From: Vicinamibacterales bacterium
GTDB lineage: Bacteria > Acidobacteriota > Vicinamibacteria > Vicinamibacterales > SCN-69-37
Direction of reading: 5' to 3'
NCBI GenBank assembly: GCA_030827135.1
Contig: JAURFE010000005.1
Span: forward strand, 1-64,000
DNA length: 64,000 nucleotides
Part shown: positions 46,874 to 56,127 of the stretch, in pieces
Layout: each line of letters begins with the position of its first letter
How positions within the stretch are numbered: the stretch's first letter is position 1
Made by a program: the position numbers and the translations under genes
Notes under the pieces: generated by a model
The model's database searches: none
Told to the model about the DNA's origin: nothing
What the model saw: the letters and a program-made list of their open reading frames with translations, nothing else

Positions 46874-47401
46874 TCAGAACACCCGGCTGGATCCGATACC
46901 CAGCACGAAGTAGACCACCGCACTCACAATCCAGGCCAGGAAGCAGACAAGGATCGCCCGGAAGGTGTCGTCGTAGTCCAGGGCCTGCCGCACGGCGACA
47001 AACGTCGCGGCGATCACCCAAATCGCCACCAGAAACGGCACAAACAATCCGAAAATCGGGACCACCACGAGCACGCCGAAGAGGCCCGGCGCCTGCGCAA
47101 ACCCCACGGTCCGCAGCAACTGCCCGAGGTCGGCTTCAGTGTTCCGGCCCGGCAGCACTCGGGTCCCGATCAACCACAGCGCCAACGCGCCGATGAACCA
47201 GGCGACCAGGGCGTGCACCGCCCCGCGCAGCACCCAGTCCAGGTCGAGGACGCTGAAATACCACGACACGCTGCTCGTCAGGCTCGCCACGGCCACGACA
47301 AGTCCCGCCTGCGCGGTGGCCCCGGGATCATGTTCGACATCTTCGTACGTCGCCGCATCAAGGCGGACGGCACCCATCAGACGTTGCTGGAAGCTGGCCA
47401 T
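46874..47401 (-). CDS. Yip1-like multi-pass membrane protein
   Basis: A 175-aa protein. A soluble start (FQQRLMGAVRLDAATYEDVEHDPGAT) is followed by five hydrophobic segments with LGQLLRTVGFAQAPGLFGVLVVVPIFG, consistent with the Yip1 domain family. Function in bacteria is unknown. It is divergent from the molybdopterin oxidoreductase with 23 bases between starts. Confidence 0.75.
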   Translation of the reverse strand: MASFQQRLMGAVRLDAATYEDVEHDPGATAQAGLVVAVASLTSSVSWYFSVLDLDWVLRGAVHALVAWFIGALALWLIGTRVLPGRNTEADLGQLLRTVGFAQAPGLFGVLVVVPIFGLFVPFLVAIWVIAATFVAVRQALDYDDTFRAILVCFLAWIVSAVVYFVLGIGSSRVF

Positions 47402-47424
47402 GGCGACATCGTACACTCTCTGCG

Positions 47425-49461
47425 ATGGCCCCAAGAAATTCCGACGCGCTGCCCGACGATATTGCTCCGCCCGCCTCGTGGGGTCGCACCACTGTTCACA
47501 CGGCGTGTCCGCTGGACTGCCCGGATGCCTGCAGCCTTGCCGTGTCGCTGGAAGGTGGCCGCATTCAGAAGATTGACGGCAGCCACCTCGCCCCCTCCAC
47601 CGCGGGCTTCATCTGCGGGAAGGTCCGCGGGTTCGACCGGCGGGTCTACAGTGCGGAACGCGTGCTCTACCCCGCGCTGCGCCGTGGTCCGAAGGGGCGG
47701 GGCGACTTCACGGTGGTGAGTTGGGCCGAGGCGCTCGATCACATCGCCGACAAGATGCAGGCGGCCAAAGCAGATCACGGTGCCGAGTCTGTGCTGCCCT
47801 TTTATTACGGCGGCAGCAACGGCCTCCTCACAAACGACATGGAAGACGCGCGCCTGTTCCGCCGCTTTGGCGCCTCGCGTCTCGCGCGCACCGTGTGCGC
47901 GGCGCCGACCACCGCCGCCGCGATGGCGCTGTACGGCAAGATGGCCGGCGTCGGCTACGCCGACTACGTGCACGCCCGCCTGATCATCATCTGGGGGGCC
48001 AACCCACCGGCGTCGGGGATCCATCTTGTCGCCCATCTCAAGCAGGCGCAGAAGAACGGGGCCAGACTCGTGGTGATTGATCCGCGACGCACCGCACTCG
48101 CGCGCACAGCGGATCTCCACCTCGCCGTGCGGCCCGGCACCGACCTTCCGGTGGCGCTGGCCATGATTCGCGAACTGTTTGCGACCGGCGCGGCCGACAC
48201 GACGTTCCTGGATGCCCATGCCACCGGCGTGACCGAACTTCGCGCCGCCGCGGAAGCCTGGACGATGGAACGCGCGGCAAACGTCGCGGGCATCGCGGCC
48301 GACGATCTCCGGCGGCTGACACAGTGGTATGCATCCACCTCTCCCGCGGTCATCCGCTGCGGCTGGGGGCAGGAACGCAATCGCAACGGGGGCGCAGCGA
48401 CGATGGCCATCCTTGCGCTGCCGGCCGTGGCCGGCAAGTTCGGCGTGCGCGGCGGCGGGTACACGATGAGCAACTCCGCGGCGTATGGCCTGACCGCCGA
48501 AACATGGATCAACACACCGCAGGCCGGTACGCGGACAATCAACATGAACCAGCTCGGCCGCGCCCTGACGGACCTGAACGATCCCCCCGTCCAGGTACTC
48601 TTCGTCTACAACTGCAACCCGCTGACCACCATGCCCGATCAGAACCGGGTCAAGCGTGGCCTGGAACGCGAGGACCTGTTCACGGTGGTCTTTGAACAGA
48701 CCATGACCGACACGGCCAAATACGCCGACGTCGTCCTGCCCGCCACGACCTTCCTCGAACACTACGACATTGCCAAAGGGTACGGCGCGTACCACATGCA
48801 GATCGTCCGTCCAGTCATTGAGCCTGTTGGCGATGCGCGGCCCAATCACGACGTCTTCCGCGAACTCTCCGTGCGGCTGGGACTCACCGACGCCGACAGC
48901 GAGTACCTCGGCGAAGCCGAAGGTCTGATGGAGATCACGGGCCGGATGCCCGAGGCGATGAGCGCCGCGCTCCACGACGGGTCCGTCGTGACGGGGCCCG
49001 CCAACGGCACGCCCATCCAGTTTGTGGATCTGTTCCCGAAGACCACCGATCAGAAGGTGCACCTCGAAGGCGCCTACACCTTCCAGCCGGACCCCGCGAC
49101 GGAGGCGTTTCCACTCACGCTGATTTCGCCCGCGAGTGAGCACACGATCTCCTCCACGCTCGCCGAGTTCCGTCCCGGTGTGGTGAAACTGAAGATGCAT
49201 CCTGACGATGCGCGGTCACGCGCGATTGAAGCAGGCGACTCCGTCCGCATCTTCAACGAGCTCGGCGAAGTGTGGTGCCTCGTGGATATCACGCCTGAAG
49301 TACGAGCCGGCGTCGTATCGCTGCCAAAAGGTCTCTGGGCGCGCAGCACGGAGAACGGCGCGACATCGAATGCGCTTGTCCCCGACTCACTGACGGATCT
49401 TGGCGGCGGTGCGTGTTTCAACGACGCACGAGTTCAGGTAGCATTGCGGGCACGACACTAA
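47425..49461 (+). CDS. Molybdopterin-dependent oxidoreductase (DMSO reductase/formate dehydrogenase family)
   Basis: A 678-aa catalytic subunit. The N-terminal [4Fe-4S] motif is CPLDCPDACSL with a fourth Cys in FICGKVRG. MGD-binding segments include IWGANPPASGIH, VIDPRRTALA and VFEQTMTDTAKYADVVLPATTFLE; the C-terminal domain begins near SPASEHTISS. No Tat signal is seen, so it is probably cytoplasmic. A candidate metal-ligand Cys lies in RTVCAAPTT. No electron-transfer partner subunits are adjacent; the next gene is a secreted propeller. Substrate cannot be predicted. Confidence 0.9.
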   Translation: MAPRNSDALPDDIAPPASWGRTTVHTACPLDCPDACSLAVSLEGGRIQKIDGSHLAPSTAGFICGKVRGFDRRVYSAERVLYPALRRGPKGRGDFTVVSWAEALDHIADKMQAAKADHGAESVLPFYYGGSNGLLTNDMEDARLFRRFGASRLARTVCAAPTTAAAMALYGKMAGVGYADYVHARLIIIWGANPPASGIHLVAHLKQAQKNGARLVVIDPRRTALARTADLHLAVRPGTDLPVALAMIRELFATGAADTTFLDAHATGVTELRAAAEAWTMERAANVAGIAADDLRRLTQWYASTSPAVIRCGWGQERNRNGGAATMAILALPAVAGKFGVRGGGYTMSNSAAYGLTAETWINTPQAGTRTINMNQLGRALTDLNDPPVQVLFVYNCNPLTTMPDQNRVKRGLEREDLFTVVFEQTMTDTAKYADVVLPATTFLEHYDIAKGYGAYHMQIVRPVIEPVGDARPNHDVFRELSVRLGLTDADSEYLGEAEGLMEITGRMPEAMSAALHDGSVVTGPANGTPIQFVDLFPKTTDQKVHLEGAYTFQPDPATEAFPLTLISPASEHTISSTLAEFRPGVVKLKMHPDDARSRAIEAGDSVRIFNELGEVWCLVDITPEVRAGVVSLPKGLWARSTENGATSNALVPDSLTDLGGGACFNDARVQVALRARH

Positions 49462-49484
49462 GTCAGTTTTTCTGGAGAGTAGTG

Positions 49485-50933
49485 ATGCGCGCGATTGTCA
49501 GCCTGACATCAATGGTGACCCTTGCCGGTACGATGCTGCTTGCCGAGGACTGGCCTCACTGGCGCGGCCCGTCCCACAACAGCGTGAGCACCGAAACCAA
49601 TCTGCCGGTGACATGGGGCGCGACGTGTGCGGATACGACGACGCCTGCCGTTCCCGCAACCGCGACGCACGACACGCCTGACGGTTCGACGCCGGCCCCG
49701 CAGGGGCGTGGCGGGCAGCGTGGCGAGGGCGCGGGCGGCCGCGAGGGCCGGCCCATGACGCCCTTCACGTGCACCAATCTGAAGACGACCAATGTCTCGT
49801 GGAAGATTCCGCTGCCGGCGTACAGCGGCTCCACCCCGATCATCTGGGGCAACATGATCTTCCTCAATGTCGCCACGGCGGCGAATACGGGAGAACTGGA
49901 ACTCTGGGCGATCGATCGCACCACACAGGCCGTGGCGTGGAAACGGCCACTCGCCAATTCCAACCACATGGAGCGCAAGCAGAACATGTCGTCGCCCTCG
50001 CCGGTGACCGACGGCAGGCACGTGTGGGTGATGACGGGTGTGGGTTCGCTGAAGGCGTTCGACTTTGCCGGCAAGGAAATCTGGTCGCGCAACATCCAGA
50101 ATGACTACGGCCGATTCGGCCTCAACTGGGGCTACGCCTCGTCGCCGCTGCTGAAGCACAACGCGCTGTACGTGCAGGTCCTGCACGGCATGAAGACCGA
50201 TGACCCGTCGTACCTGTTGAAAATCGACGCGTCGACCGGCAAGACAATCTGGAAGGTGGACCGTCTGACGGAGGCGCGCGCCGAGTCGCCCGACTCCTAC
50301 ACGACCCCGCTGTGGGTCGAGGCCAACGGCCGCGCGGAACTGGTCATCACCGGCGGCGACGTCATCTCGGGCCACGACCCGGCCACCGGCGCTGAGTACT
50401 GGCGCGCCGATGTGTTGAATCCCCAGCGCGCCGGCAACTATCGCATCGTCGCCTCCCCCACCATGGTGGGGGATCTGATCATCGCTCCGACGCGCAACAA
50501 TCCGATGGTCGCGATTCGCCCTGGTGGGAAGGGCGATGTCGCGGCGACACACGTGGCGTGGTCGTTTGCGCAGGGGCCCGACGTGCCAACGCCGGTCAGC
50601 GACGGCACGTTGCTCTATGTCGTGCGTGATGGCGGCGTGGCGTTCGCGCTCGACGCCAGAACCGGCGCCACGGTGTATGGCCCGGAGCGTCTGCCGAGCG
50701 GGACCTACAGCGCGTCGCCGATTCTCGCTGACGGAAAGATCTACGTCACCACCGAGGAAGAAGGCATCACGACGGTGTATCGCGCCGGTCCGAAGTTCGA
50801 GATCCTCGCGTCAAACCGCCTCGCCGATGACTGCTCGCCCTATTGCCTGAGCACCGTCGCCATCTCCGACGGTCAGCTGTTCATGCGGACCGCCTCGTTC
50901 CTCTGGGCGATCGGCGACAGAAAAGGGCGGTAA
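49485..50933 (+). CDS. Secreted PQQ-type beta-propeller protein
   Basis: A 482-aa exported protein with a signal peptide (about residues 1-19). Propeller blades follow, with EDWPHWRGPSHNSVSTE at the start and repeated patterns such as WGNMIFLN...ELWAIDRTTQAVAWK and LDARTGATVYG. A Gly/Arg-rich loop (RGGQRGEGAGGREGR) interrupts blade 1. It lacks obvious catalytic residues of alcohol dehydrogenases, so a binding role is likely. The ATG at 49485 has GGAGAG seven bases upstream. The gene ends at the giant palindrome. Confidence 0.85.
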   Translation: MRAIVSLTSMVTLAGTMLLAEDWPHWRGPSHNSVSTETNLPVTWGATCADTTTPAVPATATHDTPDGSTPAPQGRGGQRGEGAGGREGRPMTPFTCTNLKTTNVSWKIPLPAYSGSTPIIWGNMIFLNVATAANTGELELWAIDRTTQAVAWKRPLANSNHMERKQNMSSPSPVTDGRHVWVMTGVGSLKAFDFAGKEIWSRNIQNDYGRFGLNWGYASSPLLKHNALYVQVLHGMKTDDPSYLLKIDASTGKTIWKVDRLTEARAESPDSYTTPLWVEANGRAELVITGGDVISGHDPATGAEYWRADVLNPQRAGNYRIVASPTMVGDLIIAPTRNNPMVAIRPGGKGDVAATHVAWSFAQGPDVPTPVSDGTLLYVVRDGGVAFALDARTGATVYGPERLPSGTYSASPILADGKIYVTTEEEGITTVYRAGPKFEILASNRLADDCSPYCLSTVAISDGQLFMRTASFLWAIGDRKGR

Positions 50934-50935
50934 CA

Positions 50936-51158
50936 CATCGGGGATCGGGGAATCGGAAAGCGATAATCGATTCTCGATAATCGCTAATCTGGGAGTCGGG
51001 AATCTGCATCTGGTAATCGAACAATCTGGCAATCGACCGCGGCGATTACCGATTACCAGATTACCGATTACCAGATTCAGATTCCCGATTCCCGGATTGC
51101 TCGAATATCGAGAAGCGATTACCGCTTTCCGATTCCCCGATTCCCCGATTCCCCGATG
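50936..51158. repeat. Giant imperfect palindrome (~220 bp) built from GAATCGG-like heptamers
   Basis: The left arm (50936-51039) and the right arm (51040-51158) read as inverted copies around a central CCGCGG at 51037-51042, with several mismatches and small gaps. Both outer ends are CATCGGGG/CCCCGATG. Sub-repeats of ATCGGGGA, GGTAATC and GGGAATC occur within the arms. It occupies the whole spacer between two convergent genes, ending two bases before the stop codon of the minus-strand gene. It may serve as a bidirectional terminator. Confidence 0.85.
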
Positions 51159-51160
51159 AC

Positions 51161-54100
51161 TTAGAAGCCCTGGACCATGCCGAGCTGCCACTTCCAGGGG
51201 CGGCGGGCGCGGTCCAGGGCTCGAGCGGCGGACAACTCCAGCGTGATGAAACCGAAGAGGTTCGCGCGCACCGCAGCGCCGTAGCTCCGCACCAGGCGCC
51301 GATCGCCGCCCACAAATGACGGACTCGATCCCGACGACCAGGCCACGCCGGCGTCGACGAACGCCGCGATTTCCAGCGGCACGTAGTACCCGTAGTCGAG
51401 TTCGCCGCGGAGCAACCCCAGCAACGGAGCACGCAGCTCAATGTTCCCCACGGCCACGCGGCTGCCTAACAAGCGATCGAAGGCGTAACACCGATCGGGA
51501 TCAAAGGCCGTGCACTCCCCCGGTTCGTACGATCCGAAGCCGTACCCATGCACGAGTTGTTGATGGCCGGCATACATGCGCGCCAACTGGGAATGCTCTG
51601 CGTCCGCGCCGTAGCGGCCGACGTGCACCGCGCGTATGGCCAGCGTGACCGGCTGGACCGGCATCAGATAGTGCCGCCAATCCGCGGTGGCCGTGATGAA
51701 CTGCAGCGAGCCGCGCGTCGATCGCGCTTCGAAGCGATACCGGCGTCCGAGAATCGGGCTCGTCGGACCAGAGACCGAGGAATCGTGGACGAGGGCGCCG
51801 GTCAGCTCGAAGAGTCCGAGAGAGGTGGCCGTCTTCTCCTTCAACTCGCGCCGCTCGATGAATGCCTCGGTCTCGGTCACATAGATCTGATCTCGCAATT
51901 CACGGTTAAACGCCACCGCATGCGCCCCCACGCCGGCCTCGAACCGGGTGGCGCGACTGAACGGAAAGATCGTCATCGCGGACCCGCCGCGGTAGATCTG
52001 CCGCTCGATCACCTGACGGAGTGTCGTGGTGCCGGCCGCCTCATCCTGCTCCCATTGCAGGTATCCCAGCCGGTACGGAAGCGACTCGACCGACGCCGCC
52101 CAGTTCCAGCGATGGCGCCGGTTGAGGTACGACACCTGGCCGCCGATGTCGTCAACGTCGTCGGACAGTTGAATCCCCATCCCCAGCAGGCGATCGCCGA
52201 GCATGTCGCTGAACATCGCACCGACGCCGCCGCTGACAAAGCCGCCGAACGAGTCAACGCCGGCCGTTACCGTCGGCTGCGTCACGATGTCGAGCGACAA
52301 CGGGCGCGTGTAGGGTTCCGCTGCCACCGGCGGGCCGACCGGTGGCAGTCCCCGCGCGTAGTCGCCGAGCAGACGCGTAATGTCTCCCGTGACCACGCTC
52401 GACAAACTGCGCGGGCGCCCGCTGGCGGCCTCGGGCGTCAATGCAGAAGCGACCTGCGAGACCACCGGGGGCACCATCTCGATGACGTCGGCGGGATCGA
52501 GGATGTAGAGCGCGTGTCCGTCCCGCTCGAACACGCTGAAGGCGAGCCGATCGGTGTCGGCCGCCATCGACAGCGACGGACTCGTCCCCGCGATGCCCGA
52601 GATGCCGGTCGCCATCGCGGTTAATCGCGTGACCGGCCCTCCCTCGATGCCGATGCGGTAGAGGTTGCTGATGCCGTCAGGGTCGGCCACAAACGTCACC
52701 GTGCGACCATCACGGCTCACCTGCGGGCTCAGATGTTTTCCACGCAGAAACGCGTGCAGCGGCGCGACCTCACGCGAGGCCAGCGTGACGGTGGCGAGCC
52801 GCAGTTCTGCCGGACGCAGCATGGCCAGATCCGTGCTGTAGCGCTCGGTCGTAAACACCACGGTGCGCCCGTCAGGGGTGAAGACGGGTTCGAGATCCGC
52901 GAAGGGATCGGACGTCAGCGCCGTGACGGTACCGGCCGGCAGGGTCACGAGATACAGATCCACGAGGCCGCCACGATTGCCGCTGAGCACGAGCGACTGG
53001 CCGTCAGGCGCCCAGGCGGGACTCAGCGCATCATCGAGTCCCTCAAGCACGATTTCCCGCGTAATGCGGCCGTTCTCCGGATCGATGAATGCCAGCACGG
53101 GCCGGCCGCTTCGCACCACCGTGATCACCAGTTGCCGTCCGTCAGGCCGCCAGGCACCAGCGGACTGCAGGAACTGCAGACTGTCGAAGTGGGGATCGGT
53201 CGCGGCACTGATCAGCTTCCGTTCGATCCTGCCCGTGTCGGTGCGCGCCAGAAACAGGTCGACCGACAGCCGGTCCTTCTCAGAGAAGAACGCCACCCGG
53301 GTGCCGTCAGGACTCAGTTTGGGGCCGACGTTGATGCGGCCGCCTCCGTTGTCTTCGCTGAGCAACAGGCGCGGGTCGCTCGTCAGCGATGGCAGGTCCG
53401 CCTGCACGCCGGCAATGGCGGCCCGGATCGACGCGTGCCACGCTTCGGTCAAGCGATCGGGATCACTCCCCAACTGCGCCGCGAGCCCGGCCATGTCGAA
53501 TCGGGGATTGGCGGCCGACCGCAGCAGCGACGACACCGCGCGGTCGCCGTATGTCGATCCGATGAACGCCCAGAACGCGTGGCCCCACCGGTACGGAAAC
53601 AGTCGGGGGTCGTTCAGGTCCTTCAGGTGAGGCAGGCGCTCGGTGATGGCGGCATCCCGCATCCACATCGCCGTCTGCGCATCCACCGGTCCAATCGACA
53701 GGTACTCGGCCATCCCCTCGGCAAACCACAGCGGGTACTGCAGGATGCCGGGCAGACTGAACTCGGCGTCGCGGGGGTCCGCACCGGTGATATCGAACTG
53801 GAAGGCATGCACCAGTTCATGGCCCAGCACGTGGTCGGTGTCGGCGAGCGACCCGGCCATCGGCAACACGATGCGCCGTTTCAGGGCCTCGGTCGCGCCG
53901 CCGGTCCCCTCCCCGATGGCGCCTTCAATGGCATTGGTCTGCCGGAAGTGCGCCGGCGTGGCGTACAGAATCAGGGGTTGCCGGCCCCGCAGCTCATGGG
54001 TGAAAAACCGGGACAGCCGTGCATACCAGCGCTCGGCCATCCGCGCGACGATGCGGGCCGCCTCGGCTTCCTCCTGGTAGTAATAGACGTCAAAGTGCTC

Positions 54101-54214
54101 GGTGGTGAGCACGCGGAAGTCGAAGGTCCGATACTGGACCTTGTTCCGGCCGAAGTACTGGGCCTGCGCGGTGGCCGGCGCCAGCAACCCCGCCAGAACC
54201 AGCAGCACCAACAC
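51161..54214 (-). CDS. Peptidase MA - TolB propeller - outer-membrane beta-barrel fusion
   Basis: A ~1017-aa secreted protein. A signal peptide-like stretch (LVLLVLAGLLAPATAQA) precedes a gluzincin domain with GHELVHAFQF and the Glu in WFAEGMAEYLS. Residues ~280-580 form TolB-like propeller blades (LSPDGTRVAFFSEKD, FTPDGRTVVFTTERY). The last ~350 residues resemble a BamA/surface-antigen barrel (YGFGSYEPGECTAF, VAVGNIELRAPL, LFGFITLELSAARAL) and end in Phe, the outer-membrane sorting signal. The start is uncertain: GTG 54214 is used; it lacks a clear SD, and an upstream ATG (54298) would overlap yggX. Confidence 0.82.
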   Translation of the reverse strand: MLVLLVLAGLLAPATAQAQYFGRNKVQYRTFDFRVLTTEHFDVYYYQEEAEAARIVARMAERWYARLSRFFTHELRGRQPLILYATPAHFRQTNAIEGAIGEGTGGATEALKRRIVLPMAGSLADTDHVLGHELVHAFQFDITGADPRDAEFSLPGILQYPLWFAEGMAEYLSIGPVDAQTAMWMRDAAITERLPHLKDLNDPRLFPYRWGHAFWAFIGSTYGDRAVSSLLRSAANPRFDMAGLAAQLGSDPDRLTEAWHASIRAAIAGVQADLPSLTSDPRLLLSEDNGGGRINVGPKLSPDGTRVAFFSEKDRLSVDLFLARTDTGRIERKLISAATDPHFDSLQFLQSAGAWRPDGRQLVITVVRSGRPVLAFIDPENGRITREIVLEGLDDALSPAWAPDGQSLVLSGNRGGLVDLYLVTLPAGTVTALTSDPFADLEPVFTPDGRTVVFTTERYSTDLAMLRPAELRLATVTLASREVAPLHAFLRGKHLSPQVSRDGRTVTFVADPDGISNLYRIGIEGGPVTRLTAMATGISGIAGTSPSLSMAADTDRLAFSVFERDGHALYILDPADVIEMVPPVVSQVASALTPEAASGRPRSLSSVVTGDITRLLGDYARGLPPVGPPVAAEPYTRPLSLDIVTQPTVTAGVDSFGGFVSGGVGAMFSDMLGDRLLGMGIQLSDDVDDIGGQVSYLNRRHRWNWAASVESLPYRLGYLQWEQDEAAGTTTLRQVIERQIYRGGSAMTIFPFSRATRFEAGVGAHAVAFNRELRDQIYVTETEAFIERRELKEKTATSLGLFELTGALVHDSSVSGPTSPILGRRYRFEARSTRGSLQFITATADWRHYLMPVQPVTLAIRAVHVGRYGADAEHSQLARMYAGHQQLVHGYGFGSYEPGECTAFDPDRCYAFDRLLGSRVAVGNIELRAPLLGLLRGELDYGYYVPLEIAAFVDAGVAWSSGSSPSFVGGDRRLVRSYGAAVRANLFGFITLELSAARALDRARRPWKWQLGMVQGF

Positions 54215-54250
54215 ACAAACCAGCTGTGTGCAGTAAGATGCGTGGGCATC

Positions 54251-54538
54251 ATGACTGCCGATGTTCCGGCCCGCACTGTCCACTGCGTCAAACTGCATCG
54301 CGAACTCCCGGCCCTGCCCTCTGCCCCCTGGCCCGGCGCGCTCGGCCAACGCATCTACGAACAGGTCTCTCAGGAGGCCTGGACGATGTGGGAGGAGCAG
54401 ATGAAGATGATTCTCAACGAGTATCGCCTGTTGCCTTTCCAGAAGGAAGCCCAGCAGCTCGTTGCCAAACACATGGAAGAGTATTTCTTCGGCAAGGGCT
54501 CCGCCCTCCCTCCGGGTTTTGTGCCGGAACCGAAGTAA
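54251..54538 (+). CDS. yggX: Fe(2+)-trafficking / oxidative-damage protection protein
   Basis: A 95-aa cytoplasmic protein. VHCVKLHRELPAL, LGQRIYEQVSQEAWTMWEEQMKMILNEYRL and MEEYFFG are the YggX family signature; the conserved Cys is in VHCVKL. In enterobacteria it protects Fe-S enzymes against oxidation. It is divergent from the barrel-protease gene and followed by the peptide transporter 34 bases later. Confidence 0.93.
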   Translation: MTADVPARTVHCVKLHRELPALPSAPWPGALGQRIYEQVSQEAWTMWEEQMKMILNEYRLLPFQKEAQQLVAKHMEEYFFGKGSALPPGFVPEPK

Positions 54539-54572
54539 CATCCGCCGACGCAAGCTTCAGGAGGACTGACAC

Positions 54573-56123
54573 GTGGCAGCATCAACGGCAACTGCGGGCA
54601 TGGCGCCCACCAGCTCAGACAAGTCGTTTTTCGGACACCCGCGCGGGCTGTCCACTCTGTTCTTCTCTGAAATGTGGGAACGGTTCAGTTATTACGGGAT
54701 GCGGGGGTTCCTCATCCTCTACATGACCGCGCCCGTCGAAATGGGCGGACTGGGCCTCGGCACTGCCACCGGCGCCGCCATCTACGGCACCTACACCTCC
54801 ATGGTCTACCTGCTGAGTCTTCCCGGCGGCTGGATCGCCGACCGGCTGATCGGCCAGCGCAAGGCCGTGCTCTACGGAGGCATTCTCATCGCGTCCGGCC
54901 ACTTCTCGCTCGCCTTCCCCGCCAACGCCACGTTCTATCTCGGCCTGATTCTGATTGTGTTCGGCACCGGTCTGCTCAAACCCAACATCAGCGTCATCGT
55001 TGGCCAGTTGTACAGCCAGAAGGACATCCGCCGGGACTCCGGCTTCTCCATCTTCTACATGGGGATCAACCTCGGCGCGTTCATCGGTCCGCTCATCACG
55101 GGCTTGCTCGCGCAGGACGAGGGCTTCCGCGGCTGGCTGGGCAGCATGGGCATGAATCCCAATTCGTCGTGGCACTGGGCCTTTGGTGCGGCGGGGGTGG
55201 GCATGACCCTGGGGCTGATTCAGTACGTCCTGGGTAGTCGTCACCTGGGTGAAGCGGGCCTCAAGCCCAGCCCGGCCTCCTCTCCGGAAGCCTTCGATCG
55301 GCTCAAGAAGAAGTCGACGATGTGGTTTGCGGCGGCGCTGGTGGCGATGGCCGTGGTCGGAGCGGCGCTGGCCAACGGCAGCATCACGATCACTCCCGAG
55401 GAAGTGACGGGTGGATATCGCTACGTGCTGATTGCGGTCACCCTCGGATTTTTCGGCTGGCTGTTCATGGGTAACCAATGGACGAAGGAAGAGCGTGGAC
55501 GCCTGTGGGTCATCACGGTGTTCTTTGTTGCGGCCGCGCTGTTCTGGTCGGTGTTTGAACAGGCGGGCTCCACGCTGAATCTGTTCGCCGATCGCAGCAC
55601 CGACAACCGGATTTTCGGGTACGCTTTCCCCAGCAGTTGGTTCCAGTCACTCAACGCGCTGTTCATCGTGATGTTCGCGCCCGTCTTTGCGTGGCTCTGG
55701 GTGAAGCTCGGCGAGAGCCAGCCGGCCAGTCCGGTGAAGTTTTCGTTCGGCCTGATCGGCGTCGGCCTCGGATTCCTGGTGCTGATTCCGGCCGCGCAAC
55801 TGGCCGCATCAGGGGGGCTCGTCAGCCCGCTGTGGCTGTCGCTCACGTACCTGCTCCACACCTGGGCTGAGTTGTGCCTGAGCCCGGTAGGCCTGAGTTC
55901 CATGACCAAGCTCGCGCCAGCCCGCATCGTGTCGCTGATGATGGGCGTCTGGTTCCTGGGTGCGTCGGTGGGCAATTACCTCGGCGGCGAAATGGCCGGC
56001 CTCTACGAGACGATGCCGCTGCAGAATCTGTTTGGCGTGGTCGGCCTGTTCGGCGTCATTGCCGGCGTCATCATGCTCACCTTCTCGGGCCGGCTCACCA
56101 AGATGATGCACGGCGTGAAGTAG
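54573..56123 (+). CDS. Proton-dependent oligopeptide transporter (POT family)
   Basis: A 516-aa inner-membrane symporter with about 14 TM segments. The POT signature EMWERFSYYGMRGFL (ExxERFxYYG) is at residues ~34-48, followed by LPGGWIADRLIGQRKAV and the FGTGLLKPNISVIVGQLY segment. It imports di- and tripeptides in known cases, fitting the many secreted peptidases in this window. GTG start preceded by AGGAGG (54559-54564) with an 8-base spacer. Confidence 0.93.
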   Translation: MAASTATAGMAPTSSDKSFFGHPRGLSTLFFSEMWERFSYYGMRGFLILYMTAPVEMGGLGLGTATGAAIYGTYTSMVYLLSLPGGWIADRLIGQRKAVLYGGILIASGHFSLAFPANATFYLGLILIVFGTGLLKPNISVIVGQLYSQKDIRRDSGFSIFYMGINLGAFIGPLITGLLAQDEGFRGWLGSMGMNPNSSWHWAFGAAGVGMTLGLIQYVLGSRHLGEAGLKPSPASSPEAFDRLKKKSTMWFAAALVAMAVVGAALANGSITITPEEVTGGYRYVLIAVTLGFFGWLFMGNQWTKEERGRLWVITVFFVAAALFWSVFEQAGSTLNLFADRSTDNRIFGYAFPSSWFQSLNALFIVMFAPVFAWLWVKLGESQPASPVKFSFGLIGVGLGFLVLIPAAQLAASGGLVSPLWLSLTYLLHTWAELCLSPVGLSSMTKLAPARIVSLMMGVWFLGASVGNYLGGEMAGLYETMPLQNLFGVVGLFGVIAGVIMLTFSGRLTKMMHGVK

Positions 56124-56127
56124 GGGC

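Noticed and set aside
50936-51158. CRISPR array
   Set aside because: Repeats are too short and form inverted arms without regular spacers; no cas genes are present.
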